DNA from: Pyrococcus sp. NA2
GTDB lineage: Archaea; Methanobacteriota_B; Thermococci; Thermococcales; Thermococcaceae
DNA: 64,000 bases
NCBI RefSeq assembly: GCF_000211475.1
Contig: NC_015474.1
Coordinates: 1-64,000 of the forward strand
Direction of reading: 5' to 3'
The notes under the pieces are model-generated. The model was not told the DNA's origin and did no database searches. It saw only the letters and a program-made list of their open reading frames with translations. Position 1 is the first letter of the stretch, and the number at the start of each line of letters is the position of its first letter. Below, one piece after another: positions 35,659-43,953 of this stretch. The position numbers were made by a program, and so were the translations under genes.

Positions 35659-38600
35659 ATGGCAGAAGCTGTTGGTGAAATTCCCAGTGGAGAGAAGGAG
35701 TTTGAAGAATCAACTAAGCATGTCCGCGAGATAATTGAATTTCCTGAGATAACTGAGGAGGAATTTTATGAGCTCCTAAAGAATGCCAGCAGAGGTTACG
35801 GCTCACCACTACCTCACAGAACGTACTCTTTATGTCCTGAAACTAGGAGAGTAGTTCCAGCCGTTGTTTGGGAGAAAGATGGAAAGGTGTGGATAACCAA
35901 GAAGTGTCCCGAGGGAATGGTAACTGACCTATACTACGAGGACGTTGAGTTGTATTATAGGTTCTCAAGATGGAAGTTCGAGGAGAAAAAGCTCTTCTCA
36001 GTAAACGTAGAGAATACTGGAGTGAACTGTCCCTTCGATTGTGGATTGTGCGCAAGGCACCGCTCCCACACGAGCCTCCTAAACATAGTCTTAACTAATA
36101 GATGTAATTTAAACTGTTGGTACTGCTTCCCTCCAACTGAAGAGGCTGTCTTCAAGTTCGGTGATAAAGTCGAGATAGCAACGTTCGAGGAGGTTGCGAG
36201 GAACTTCAAATTTGAACACAAGGTAGAAATAGATGGATTCAAAGGTGAATATTCAATTCCAAACAATCTATACGTGCTCACGTTTAACGATGGAAAGGCA
36301 GAATGGACGAGGGTAACTAAGTTCCTGAGAAGAAAGCACGAAGGCAAAATAAGAGTCATAAAAACAAAAACCGGAAGGACGATAAGAACTACGCCAGAAC
36401 ATAAGTTCTTCGTGTATAAGGATGGGGAACTCATTAAGAAGAGGGCTGACGAGCTAGAACCAGGAGATGAACTTGTTCTACTCTGGAGATTTGAACCAGA
36501 AGAAACCTTAACAGAAATAAACCTCCTAGAGGCATTCAAGGACTTGCCCCAGGAAGAGAAAGAGAAAATATACGTTAGAGGCATTAAGGATCTTGACTTA
36601 ACACTGCTCAAAGAAAAGTATGGTGACAAGGTTTATCACTGGATTCGCCAAGACTCAATACCACTAAACGTGTTCTATGAGCTTAACGTTGACTTGGAGA
36701 AGGAGTTTAGGCTTGGAAGGGACGCAACTAGTTATGAGTTACCTTCAAAGCTCAAAATCACACCGTCGCTGGCAAAGCTCATAGGTTACTTCGTTTCAGA
36801 TGGTAACTACTCGGATAAAGACCTTAGGATAACGACAGGACATGAAGACGTTGAGAGGGAAATAGTGAGTATCCTAGAAGAACTTGGATTGCCTTACAGC
36901 TACCTTGAGTGGGAAGGAAAGACAAAACAAATAGTCATAGGTAGTAGGCTTCTAAGACTAGTGTTCAAGCACGTCTTCAAGATTCCAGAGGGAGCATCCA
37001 ATAAGAGACTACCAGAAGGATTCTTAAGCTTCCCGTTTGAAGCTAAGGTTGCTCTATTAAGCGGACTCTTTAACGGTGATGGCTACGTTGTCAGGGGAGA
37101 ACGCCACCTTAGCATTGGATACGCCAGCGTATCCAGGGGGCTGATAAGGGACATGATTTACTTACTCGCGTCCCTGGGCATCTTTGCAAGGGTATACAGA
37201 GTTCCCAAGGAGAAGATGAAAGGAGCAAATCATGATTTATATAAGCTGTACATATCGGGAACCGACTTAGTTAAGCTCGTTGAGCTTCTCGAACTAAGGG
37301 AGGGACATAGGGAAAAGCTGGGAGAGGTTGGCAATAGAAAACCAGCAAGAATTAAGAAGATAGCGGACTTCTACATAGATATCGTTGATGAGATATCTGA
37401 AGAGGAGTACTCAGGCTACGTCTATGACCTGGAGGTAGAGAATGACAGCCACTCCTTCGTAGCTGCAGATGGAATCTTGGTTAGCAACTGCTTCTTCTAT
37501 GCCCGTGAAGGAGAACCAATTTACGAACCAACGTTGGAACAAATTAGGATGATGTTAAGGAATGCTAAGAAGCAGCACCCCATAGGAGCAAACGCGGTTC
37601 AGTTCACAGGAGGGGAGCCAACGCTTAGGGATGACCTGGTTGAGATAATAAAGATAGCAAAGGAGGAAGGGTATGATCACATACAGCTAAACACCGACGG
37701 AATAAGGCTTGCATTTGAACCTGAACTTGTGAAGAAGATAAGGGAAGCTGGAGTTAATACCTTGTACCTTAGTTATGATGGAATGACACCACAAACTAAC
37801 TGGAAGAACCACTGGGAGATACCACTAATATTCGAGAATGTGAGGAAAGCTGGAGGCCCAGGAATAGTTTTGGTCCCAACTCTAATAAGAAATGTTAATG
37901 ACCATGAAGCAGGGGCGATAATAAACTTCGGGCTGAATCACCTCGATATAGTAAGGGGAGTCAACTTCCAGCCGATATCACTCGTGGGTAGGGTTCCTAA
38001 AAAGGAGAGACAGAGGTTCAGAATAACGATAGCCGGAGCCATAAAGAAGATAGAGGATCAGACAAATGGCATAATATCAAGGGATGATTGGTATCCAATT
38101 CCAATAGCTGGCCACATAGCGAGATTCTTTGAGGTATTTACCGGAAAGAAATATTATATGACCAGTCACTTTGCCTGTGGAGCTGCAACTTACGTGTTCC
38201 TGGACAGAGAAGAGAAGAAAGTCATCCCAATTCCAAGGTTCCTTGACGTTGAAGGCTTTGTAGAGTTCCTACTTGAGAAAGCCGAAGAAATTGAGAAGGC
38301 AAGGTTCAAAGGATTGGCTAAGTTAAAGGCCATAGGAGAGACCGTATTCATAAAGTTTAAGCAATTCTACGATGAAAAGCATGCTCCAAAGGGCCTAGAC
38401 GTCCTAAGCTTGATAAAGAACGCATTTGTGCATGGAAACTATGATGCTCTTGGAAAGTTCCACCTTAATACGCTCTTCCTCGGAATGATGCACTTCATGG
38501 ACGAGTACAACTACGATGTCGAAAGGGTTGAGCGTTGTGTTATCCACTATGCAATGCCAGACGGAAGAATAGTTCCATTCTGTACTTTCAACGTCATTCC

Positions 38601-38787
38601 AGAAATATACAGGGACAAAGTTCAGAGACAGTTCAGCTACTCCTGGGAGGAGTGGAAGAAGCTTCACCCAGACTGGGACTACAAGAAGGACAAGTACTTC
38701 AGAAGTAAAGAATTTGTGGAGAAGATGAAGAGGAGTGAGCTCTATAGGAAGACGTACATAGACATAATCAATTACTTTGAGGTGTAA
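35659..38787 (+). CDS. tes: Tes-type radical SAM tetraether lipid synthase, intein-containing precursor
   Basis: A 1042-aa precursor. After removal of a 455-residue intein (156-610) the host is 587 aa. The N-terminal part has LCPETRRVVPA...KKCPEG, a rubredoxin-like pair, then CPFDCGLCARHRSHT, an auxiliary Fe-S motif. The radical SAM motif is CNLNCWY|C, completed only after splicing. VQFTGGEPTLRDDL binds SAM. This motif order matches the Methanocaldococcus Mj0619/Tes family, which joins lipid tails to form tetraethers (GDGT). Older 'MoaA-like' labels rest on the radical SAM motif only. The C-terminal half has further cysteines (HFACGAATY, VERCVIHY, PFCTFNV). ATG 35659 follows ggtgat. Confidence 0.85.
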   Translation: MAEAVGEIPSGEKEFEESTKHVREIIEFPEITEEEFYELLKNASRGYGSPLPHRTYSLCPETRRVVPAVVWEKDGKVWITKKCPEGMVTDLYYEDVELYYRFSRWKFEEKKLFSVNVENTGVNCPFDCGLCARHRSHTSLLNIVLTNRCNLNCWYCFPPTEEAVFKFGDKVEIATFEEVARNFKFEHKVEIDGFKGEYSIPNNLYVLTFNDGKAEWTRVTKFLRRKHEGKIRVIKTKTGRTIRTTPEHKFFVYKDGELIKKRADELEPGDELVLLWRFEPEETLTEINLLEAFKDLPQEEKEKIYVRGIKDLDLTLLKEKYGDKVYHWIRQDSIPLNVFYELNVDLEKEFRLGRDATSYELPSKLKITPSLAKLIGYFVSDGNYSDKDLRITTGHEDVEREIVSILEELGLPYSYLEWEGKTKQIVIGSRLLRLVFKHVFKIPEGASNKRLPEGFLSFPFEAKVALLSGLFNGDGYVVRGERHLSIGYASVSRGLIRDMIYLLASLGIFARVYRVPKEKMKGANHDLYKLYISGTDLVKLVELLELREGHREKLGEVGNRKPARIKKIADFYIDIVDEISEEEYSGYVYDLEVENDSHSFVAADGILVSNCFFYAREGEPIYEPTLEQIRMMLRNAKKQHPIGANAVQFTGGEPTLRDDLVEIIKIAKEEGYDHIQLNTDGIRLAFEPELVKKIREAGVNTLYLSYDGMTPQTNWKNHWEIPLIFENVRKAGGPGIVLVPTLIRNVNDHEAGAIINFGLNHLDIVRGVNFQPISLVGRVPKKERQRFRITIAGAIKKIEDQTNGIISRDDWYPIPIAGHIARFFEVFTGKKYYMTSHFACGAATYVFLDREEKKVIPIPRFLDVEGFVEFLLEKAEEIEKARFKGLAKLKAIGETVFIKFKQFYDEKHAPKGLDVLSLIKNAFVHGNYDALGKFHLNTLFLGMMHFMDEYNYDVERVERCVIHYAMPDGRIVPFCTFNVIPEIYRDKVQRQFSYSWEEWKKLHPDWDYKKDKYFRSKEFVEKMKRSELYRKTYIDIINYFEV
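36124..37488 (+). mobile_element. Intein with LAGLIDADG homing endonuclease
   Basis: A 455-residue in-frame intein. It begins with Cys (CFPPTEEAVFKF) and ends ...HSFVAADGILVSN, followed by a +1 Cys of the host. Block B is GRTIRTTPEHKFFVY. The endonuclease dodecapeptides are LIGYFVSDGNY (residue ~220 of the intein) and LLSGLFNGDGYVV (~315), so both LAGLIDADG motifs with acidic residues seem intact. The usual penultimate His before the terminal Asn is Ser. Insertion lies exactly before the third cysteine of the radical SAM CX3CX2C motif. Confidence 0.93.
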
Positions 38788-38790
38788 CCC

Positions 38791-39066
38791 ATGAAGGAGA
38801 TAGTAATGAAATTGAACAACTCAATAACCCACGAGGAGGCAATGGCAGTTCAGTACGAGCTCTCGAAAGAGGATGCCGTGTATAGGGCTTTCATAAATCC
38901 GTATGCAAGGATGGCAAAGATAATCTTTGATGAAAATAAAAAGGAAACCAAGGACTTGCTGAGTCTACTTGAGAAGTTTAAACCCGAGATAATTGAAGAG
39001 AGGAGTATAACCGTTGATGATGTGATAGAGAGGAGCCTAAGCTGGAAGAACATTATTAAGAGGTGA
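38791..39066 (+). CDS. Small conserved protein downstream of tes
   Basis: A 91-aa soluble protein starting three bases after tes (MKEIVMKLNNSITHEEAMAV). Its order of beta-strand, helix and strand (KEIVMKLN, HEEAMAVQYELS, AVYRAFINPYARMAKIIFD) suggests a ferredoxin-like (HMA/ACT-type) fold, but there is no CxxC metal motif. Likely cotranscribed with tes. Function unknown. Its 3' end overlaps the convergent ABC gene by 11 bases. Confidence 0.7.
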   Translation: MKEIVMKLNNSITHEEAMAVQYELSKEDAVYRAFINPYARMAKIIFDENKKETKDLLSLLEKFKPEIIEERSITVDDVIERSLSWKNIIKR

Positions 39067-40789
39067 GGGCCTGAGAAACATAGAGTCTGTAGAAGTACCC
39101 CTTCCTTTCAAGTAAACTCTCTGGTCTTCCCTCCTCCACTATCCTCCCATCTTCTATAACTATTACCCTGTCAACAAACCTCGTTATTGAAAGTCTATGA
39201 GCGATTATTATGCTTGTCCTTCCTTCCATAAGCTTAAGCATTGCATCTTGAACGAGCCTTTCCGTCTTTGGATCAACGCTTGATAGAGCTTCATCTAAAA
39301 TAACTATATCAGGGTTCTTGAGAAGAGCCCTTGCGAGGGATATTAGCTGTCTTTCACCAACTGAGAGTAGTTTTCCAGCTTCACCTGCGGGAGTCTCGTA
39401 ACCCTTTGGAAGCTTCATTATGAAGTCATGTATACCGAGCTCCTTACAGACCCTTATAACGTCCTCTTCCCTTGCCTTTGGATTGGCTATAAGTATGTTC
39501 TCCATTATGGTTCCAGGGAAAAGATAAGTTTCCTGAGGTACATAACCAATTCTTGCCCTCAAGCTCCTTCTACTTATCTTCCTTCCATCAATACCGTCAT
39601 ACAGTATCACTCCCTTAGTTGGATCATAGAATCTCATTATAAGGTTCGCAAGGGTTGTCTTACCAGCTCCCGTCTTCCCAACTATTGCTATTTTAGAGCC
39701 GGGGGGAATCACCAGATTTATGTCCTTAAGTACTGGTCTTCCCTCTTCGTACTCGAACCATACATTTCTGAACTCTATTTCCCCACTTAATTTGTTAACT
39801 TCAATTCCACTGTAGTCCTCAACCTTTTCATCCTCAAGCACCTCATATATCCTCTCCAAGGCTGCCAATGCTGATTGTAAGCTGTCATACATACTTACAA
39901 CGTTGTTTATTGGTCCCCTGAAGCGTTGTGCATATTGGATGAAGGCTACAACAACACCTATGCTGACAATCCCCTTGTAGGCTAGGTAACCTCCATAGGC
40001 TATTACAACTATTACAGAGATGAGACTCGTTATGTTCATCAGAGGCCAAAATATCCCCATGTAAATTGCAACCCTAAGATAGGCCCTTATTGTATCCATT
40101 GAGACTTTCGAAAATTCTCTTTCAACGTCTCTTTCTTTTCCAAAGGCTCTTATAGTCTCTATCCCGGCAACGCTCTCTTCAACTACGCTAGATATCTTCG
40201 CTATCTTCTGTCTAGTCTCCCTATATGCTCTTCTCATCTTCCCACCAAAGTAGAGAGCCACTATTACCATAAGGGGGACACTGGAAAGTGTAACTAAGGT
40301 CAGCTTAACATTAAGTAGGAACATTGCGACCATTATACCTCCAAGGCTGAGAAGACTACTTAATCCGCCCAATAATCCCGAGACTAGAACGTCATTCACT
40401 ATATTTGTGTCATTTATCAACCTGGAAACAAGATCTCCCGTCGATTTCTCCTTAAAGAAATCCAGATTCGACTCAAGAATTTTCCTATGTAACTTCTCTC
40501 TCAAGTTTCTGAGAACCTTCTGTCCAAAGACTTCAGTATAATACGTTTGTAGAGTTGCAAAGAACCACTGAGCCACCAAAGAGAGGAGATACAGGGAAGT
40601 TATCAAGCCTAATTCTTTAAATTTCCTTGGAATTATGTAATTATCGATTGCTATTCTAAGAAGGTAGGGGGACATGAGGGTGGCTATGGTTGAGCCTATA
40701 ATACTAACTACAACTATCACAAGTGTTCTCTTCTCAGACAAGGCCTCACTAAGAAATCTCTTGAGTAATGAGAGCGATGATCTATTCAT
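39056..40789 (-). CDS. ABC exporter half-transporter (consensus Walker, degenerate signature)
   Basis: A 577-aa half-transporter: six membrane helices (residues 20-310), then the nucleotide-binding domain. Walker A is GKTGAGKTT near 375, the signature is LLSVGERQLISLARALL, and Walker B with catalytic Glu is DIVILDEALSS. The signature deviates from LSGGQ. Its partner, encoded just upstream with an eight-base overlap, has the complementary defects, so the two form a heterodimer. The exported substrate is unknown (lipid, drug or peptide). Confidence 0.88.
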   Translation of the reverse strand: MNRSSLSLLKRFLSEALSEKRTLVIVVVSIIGSTIATLMSPYLLRIAIDNYIIPRKFKELGLITSLYLLSLVAQWFFATLQTYYTEVFGQKVLRNLREKLHRKILESNLDFFKEKSTGDLVSRLINDTNIVNDVLVSGLLGGLSSLLSLGGIMVAMFLLNVKLTLVTLSSVPLMVIVALYFGGKMRRAYRETRQKIAKISSVVEESVAGIETIRAFGKERDVEREFSKVSMDTIRAYLRVAIYMGIFWPLMNITSLISVIVVIAYGGYLAYKGIVSIGVVVAFIQYAQRFRGPINNVVSMYDSLQSALAALERIYEVLEDEKVEDYSGIEVNKLSGEIEFRNVWFEYEEGRPVLKDINLVIPPGSKIAIVGKTGAGKTTLANLIMRFYDPTKGVILYDGIDGRKISRRSLRARIGYVPQETYLFPGTIMENILIANPKAREEDVIRVCKELGIHDFIMKLPKGYETPAGEAGKLLSVGERQLISLARALLKNPDIVILDEALSSVDPKTERLVQDAMLKLMEGRTSIIIAHRLSITRFVDRVIVIEDGRIVEEGRPESLLERKGYFYRLYVSQALTS

Positions 40790-42503
40790 TTCTGCTCACC
40801 TTCATCATCTCGCTGAAGATACCTCTTCTTTTCACGAGCTCCTCAGGCTTTCCCTCTTCCACTATTTTGCCATCTTTTAGAACAATGACCCTATCAACCA
40901 ATTTAACAAGGGAAAGTCTCTGGGACACTATTATGGCGGTCTTATTCTTCAGTATTTCCTTCAAATCCTCAACAAGTCTTTTTTCAGTTTCGGCATCGAG
41001 GTTAGATACGGGGTCATCAAGGAGAATAATCTTAGGATTCAAAAGTAGTGCTCTTGCCAAGGCTATCCTCTGTCTCTGCCCTCCAGAAAGAGTTATTCCC
41101 TTTTCTCCAACGATAGTTTCGTATCCATTCGGTAGAGAGGATATGAAATCATGAATCTTTGCAATCCTTGCAGCCTTCACAATTTCTTCAAGGCTCGCAT
41201 CAGGTTTTGCTAAGGCTATGTTCTCCTTTATACTCCTATTAAATATGAAAGGCTCTTGAGGGACATAGGCCACAATCCTCCTTATGCTTTCAGTCTTTAT
41301 CTTCCTGACATCGATCCCATCTATGAGAACTTTACCTTTATCAGGTTCATAGAACTTTGCAATTAGCTTGAGAATACTGCTCTTTCCAGAACCTGGAGGA
41401 CCGGTTATGAGAACTTTCTCCCCGGGATTAACTTTGAAGCTTACACCCTTTAACACAGTTCTACCAGTGTGATAAGTGAACCACACATCTCTAAACTCTA
41501 TTTCTCCTCTCGGGTTCTCTATTTCAATTGCATCTGGAGGATCAATAACCTTTGGTGCTGAATCTATAACTTCAAACAACCTTGATGCTGCTGCTAAACT
41601 CCTCTGTATATCCCCTATCGTGAAACCAAGAGCCCTGAGTGGCCACATCATTGTGAGCATGTAGGTTAGGAAGGCCACCAATTCACCAACAGTCAATGTG
41701 TTCTCTATTATTGCCCTTCCTCCGTAGTAGAGCATGGCACTCATGGCTAATCCTAGAACGAGGAAAGACGCGTTCCCATAAAGAGCCGTTATCCTAACAG
41801 CATCCACGTTGAATGAGTATAACTTATCATTCTCCCTGGAAAACTTATCTTGAATTGAATCTTCAATTGAAAGAGCTTTTATCGTCTTTATCCCAGCTAT
41901 ACTTCCCGTGGTTATTGAGGCTATGACTCCAGTTTGATGCCTAATTTTATCATAGATTGGCCTGACCTTCATGGCATAGGTTGTGTTTAATGCAACTACT
42001 ATGCCTATTGTTCCTAGTGCAACAAGGGTTAAAATTGCATTCATCCTTGCCATGTAATAGAGGGAGACGATGATTAGAAATATTGAATAGACGAGCATCC
42101 TTATCCTGAAAGATAGGAACCTTGTTATCCTCTCGGTATCATTTGTTATTCTACTTATTATTTGTCCAGAAAATGTCCTGTCAAAGAACTCCATCTTATG
42201 TCTCTGAATTGCCCTAAATGCGTCCATCCTTATGTGATAAACAGCGTACTGGGCAGCTTTTACAAGGGCGTATCTTCCTGTAAAGCTGAATATTCCATTA
42301 AGAACTGCGACTAAGAGTATTAATAAGCCATAGTGTACTGCAACCATGTATTTGCCCGAGGAAATTCCCCTATCTATTGCTTCCCTTATTAGAACTGGAA
42401 TTATTCCGTTTGTGTATGACATTAAGATAACTAGCACTAACCCAACAAGGAAATGGAGTGCATGGCCTCTCAAGTATTTTAACAATCTCACCATTTGTTC
42501 CAT
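40782..42503 (-). CDS. ABC exporter half-transporter (consensus signature, degenerate Walker B)
   Basis: A 573-aa half-transporter with six membrane helices and a nucleotide-binding domain. Walker A is GPPGSGKSS, the signature is LSGGQRQRIALARALL (consensus), and Walker B is KIILLDDPVSN, with Asp in place of the catalytic Glu. ATG 42503 is chosen because gaggag precedes it; ATG 42515 lies upstream of that site. First gene of the two-gene operon, divergent from gatD. Confidence 0.88.
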   Translation of the reverse strand: MEQMVRLLKYLRGHALHFLVGLVLVILMSYTNGIIPVLIREAIDRGISSGKYMVAVHYGLLILLVAVLNGIFSFTGRYALVKAAQYAVYHIRMDAFRAIQRHKMEFFDRTFSGQIISRITNDTERITRFLSFRIRMLVYSIFLIIVSLYYMARMNAILTLVALGTIGIVVALNTTYAMKVRPIYDKIRHQTGVIASITTGSIAGIKTIKALSIEDSIQDKFSRENDKLYSFNVDAVRITALYGNASFLVLGLAMSAMLYYGGRAIIENTLTVGELVAFLTYMLTMMWPLRALGFTIGDIQRSLAAASRLFEVIDSAPKVIDPPDAIEIENPRGEIEFRDVWFTYHTGRTVLKGVSFKVNPGEKVLITGPPGSGKSSILKLIAKFYEPDKGKVLIDGIDVRKIKTESIRRIVAYVPQEPFIFNRSIKENIALAKPDASLEEIVKAARIAKIHDFISSLPNGYETIVGEKGITLSGGQRQRIALARALLLNPKIILLDDPVSNLDAETEKRLVEDLKEILKNKTAIIVSQRLSLVKLVDRVIVLKDGKIVEEGKPEELVKRRGIFSEMMKVSRNE

Positions 42504-42576
42504 GGAACTCCTCATATCATTAATACTGGAACTCCATTACTATAAATATTTACCGGCTAAGATGGACATCTACACA

Positions 42577-42588
42577 CTTAACTTTTAT
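42577..42588 (+). promoter_or_regulatory. TATA box of the gatDE operon
   Basis: The sequence taacttttatat lies about 40 bases before the gatD start codon, a plausible distance for a short leader with the ribosome-binding site ggaggga. Confidence 0.5.
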
Positions 42589-42624
42589 ATCCACGCCCAA
42601 GATATGATGTCTGGAGGGAAAGCC

Positions 42625-43941
42625 ATGGAGATTAAGAAATTTCTAGAGGAGAAAAATTTGAACATTGGAGACTACGTTGAAGTAACGAAGATCGAAGATG
42701 GAGATCTTGTAAAGTATAAAGGGATAATAATGCCCCCATATGAGCTCTCCGAGGGAGATACTCTCGTTCTAAAGCTTGATAATGGATACAACATTGGAAT
42801 CTCAATAGAGAAAATCAAAGACGTAAGAGTCATTGAGAGGGCAAAGGCTAAACCTGAAGTTCATTTTAAGGCCGAGCTCGAGAAGAAGGAAGAACTGCCA
42901 GATGTAACGATAATAGGGACAGGAGGTACAATTGCGAGCAGAATTGACTATGAAACTGGAGCTGTATATCCAGCATTTACCGCTGAAGAGCTTGCCAAGG
43001 CTGTTCCCGAGATATTTGAGATAGCAAACGTCAAGACGAAATTATTGTTCAACATATTTAGCGAGGACATGAAGCCAAAGCACTGGATTAAAATTGCCCA
43101 CGAAGTTGCCAAGCATCTCAACTCGGGAGATGAGGGGGTCATAATAGCCCATGGAACTGATACGATGGGATACACCTCAGCGGCTCTGAGTTTCATGCTT
43201 AGAAATCTCGGAAAACCCGTCATTCTTGTTGGAGCTCAGAGAAGCAGTGACAGGCCAAGCAGCGATGCGGCAATGAACTTGATTTGTGCCACTAGAATGG
43301 CCGTAAGTGAGGCCGCGGAAGTAATGGTCGTCATGCATGGAGAAACAGGAGATACATACTGCCTAGCACATAGGGGAACGAAGGTCAGAAAGATGCACAC
43401 GAGCAGAAGGGATGCGTTTAGAAGCATAAATGATATTCCCATAGCAAAGATTTTCCCTGATGGAAGGATAGAATTCTTAAGGAAAGATTTCAGGAAGAGA
43501 AAGAACTCAGAAGTTTGGGTAGACGACAAGCTCGAGGAGAAGGTTGCGTTAGTGAAGATATACCCAGGGATATCCAGCGAAATAATAGACTTCCTCGTTG
43601 ATAGGGGATATAGGGGAATAGTGATAGAGGGAACTGGACTTGGACATGCTCCCAATGACATGATCCCCTCCATACAAAGGGCCATAGAGGAAGGAACAAT
43701 CGTTTGCATGACGAGCCAGTGTCTATATGGAAGGGTTAACATGAACGTTTATGCAACTGGAAGGAGACTTCTGAAGGCTGGAGTTATTCCCTGTGAGGAT
43801 ATGTTGCCAGAAACTGCCTACGTTAAGCTGATGTGGGTTCTGGGACACACTCAAGATCCAAATGAAGTTAGAGAGATGATGCTCAGGAATTATGCCGGGG
43901 AGATAACCCCCTATACAAGGTTTGACACTTACCTAATCTAA
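42625..43941 (+). CDS. gatD: Glutamyl-tRNA(Gln) amidotransferase subunit D
   Basis: A 438-aa archaeal-specific subunit that liberates ammonia from glutamine or asparagine for GatE. The N-terminal 80 residues are the AnsA-like Tudor/SH3 domain (IGDYVEVTKIEDGDLVKYKG). The asparaginase domain has the nucleophile Thr in IIGTGGTIASRIDYETGAVYP, and HGTDTMGYTSAALSFML with QRSSDRPSSDAAMN. ATG 42625 follows ggaggga and gives the usual GatD length. gatE follows four bases later. Confidence 0.95.
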   Translation: MEIKKFLEEKNLNIGDYVEVTKIEDGDLVKYKGIIMPPYELSEGDTLVLKLDNGYNIGISIEKIKDVRVIERAKAKPEVHFKAELEKKEELPDVTIIGTGGTIASRIDYETGAVYPAFTAEELAKAVPEIFEIANVKTKLLFNIFSEDMKPKHWIKIAHEVAKHLNSGDEGVIIAHGTDTMGYTSAALSFMLRNLGKPVILVGAQRSSDRPSSDAAMNLICATRMAVSEAAEVMVVMHGETGDTYCLAHRGTKVRKMHTSRRDAFRSINDIPIAKIFPDGRIEFLRKDFRKRKNSEVWVDDKLEEKVALVKIYPGISSEIIDFLVDRGYRGIVIEGTGLGHAPNDMIPSIQRAIEEGTIVCMTSQCLYGRVNMNVYATGRRLLKAGVIPCEDMLPETAYVKLMWVLGHTQDPNEVREMMLRNYAGEITPYTRFDTYLI

Positions 43942-43953
43942 GGGGTGAGTGAG

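Noticed and set aside
42346-42624. Longer upstream extension of the gatD frame
   Set aside because: It overlaps the divergent exporter gene. A ribosome-binding site and the normal GatD length place the start at 42625.
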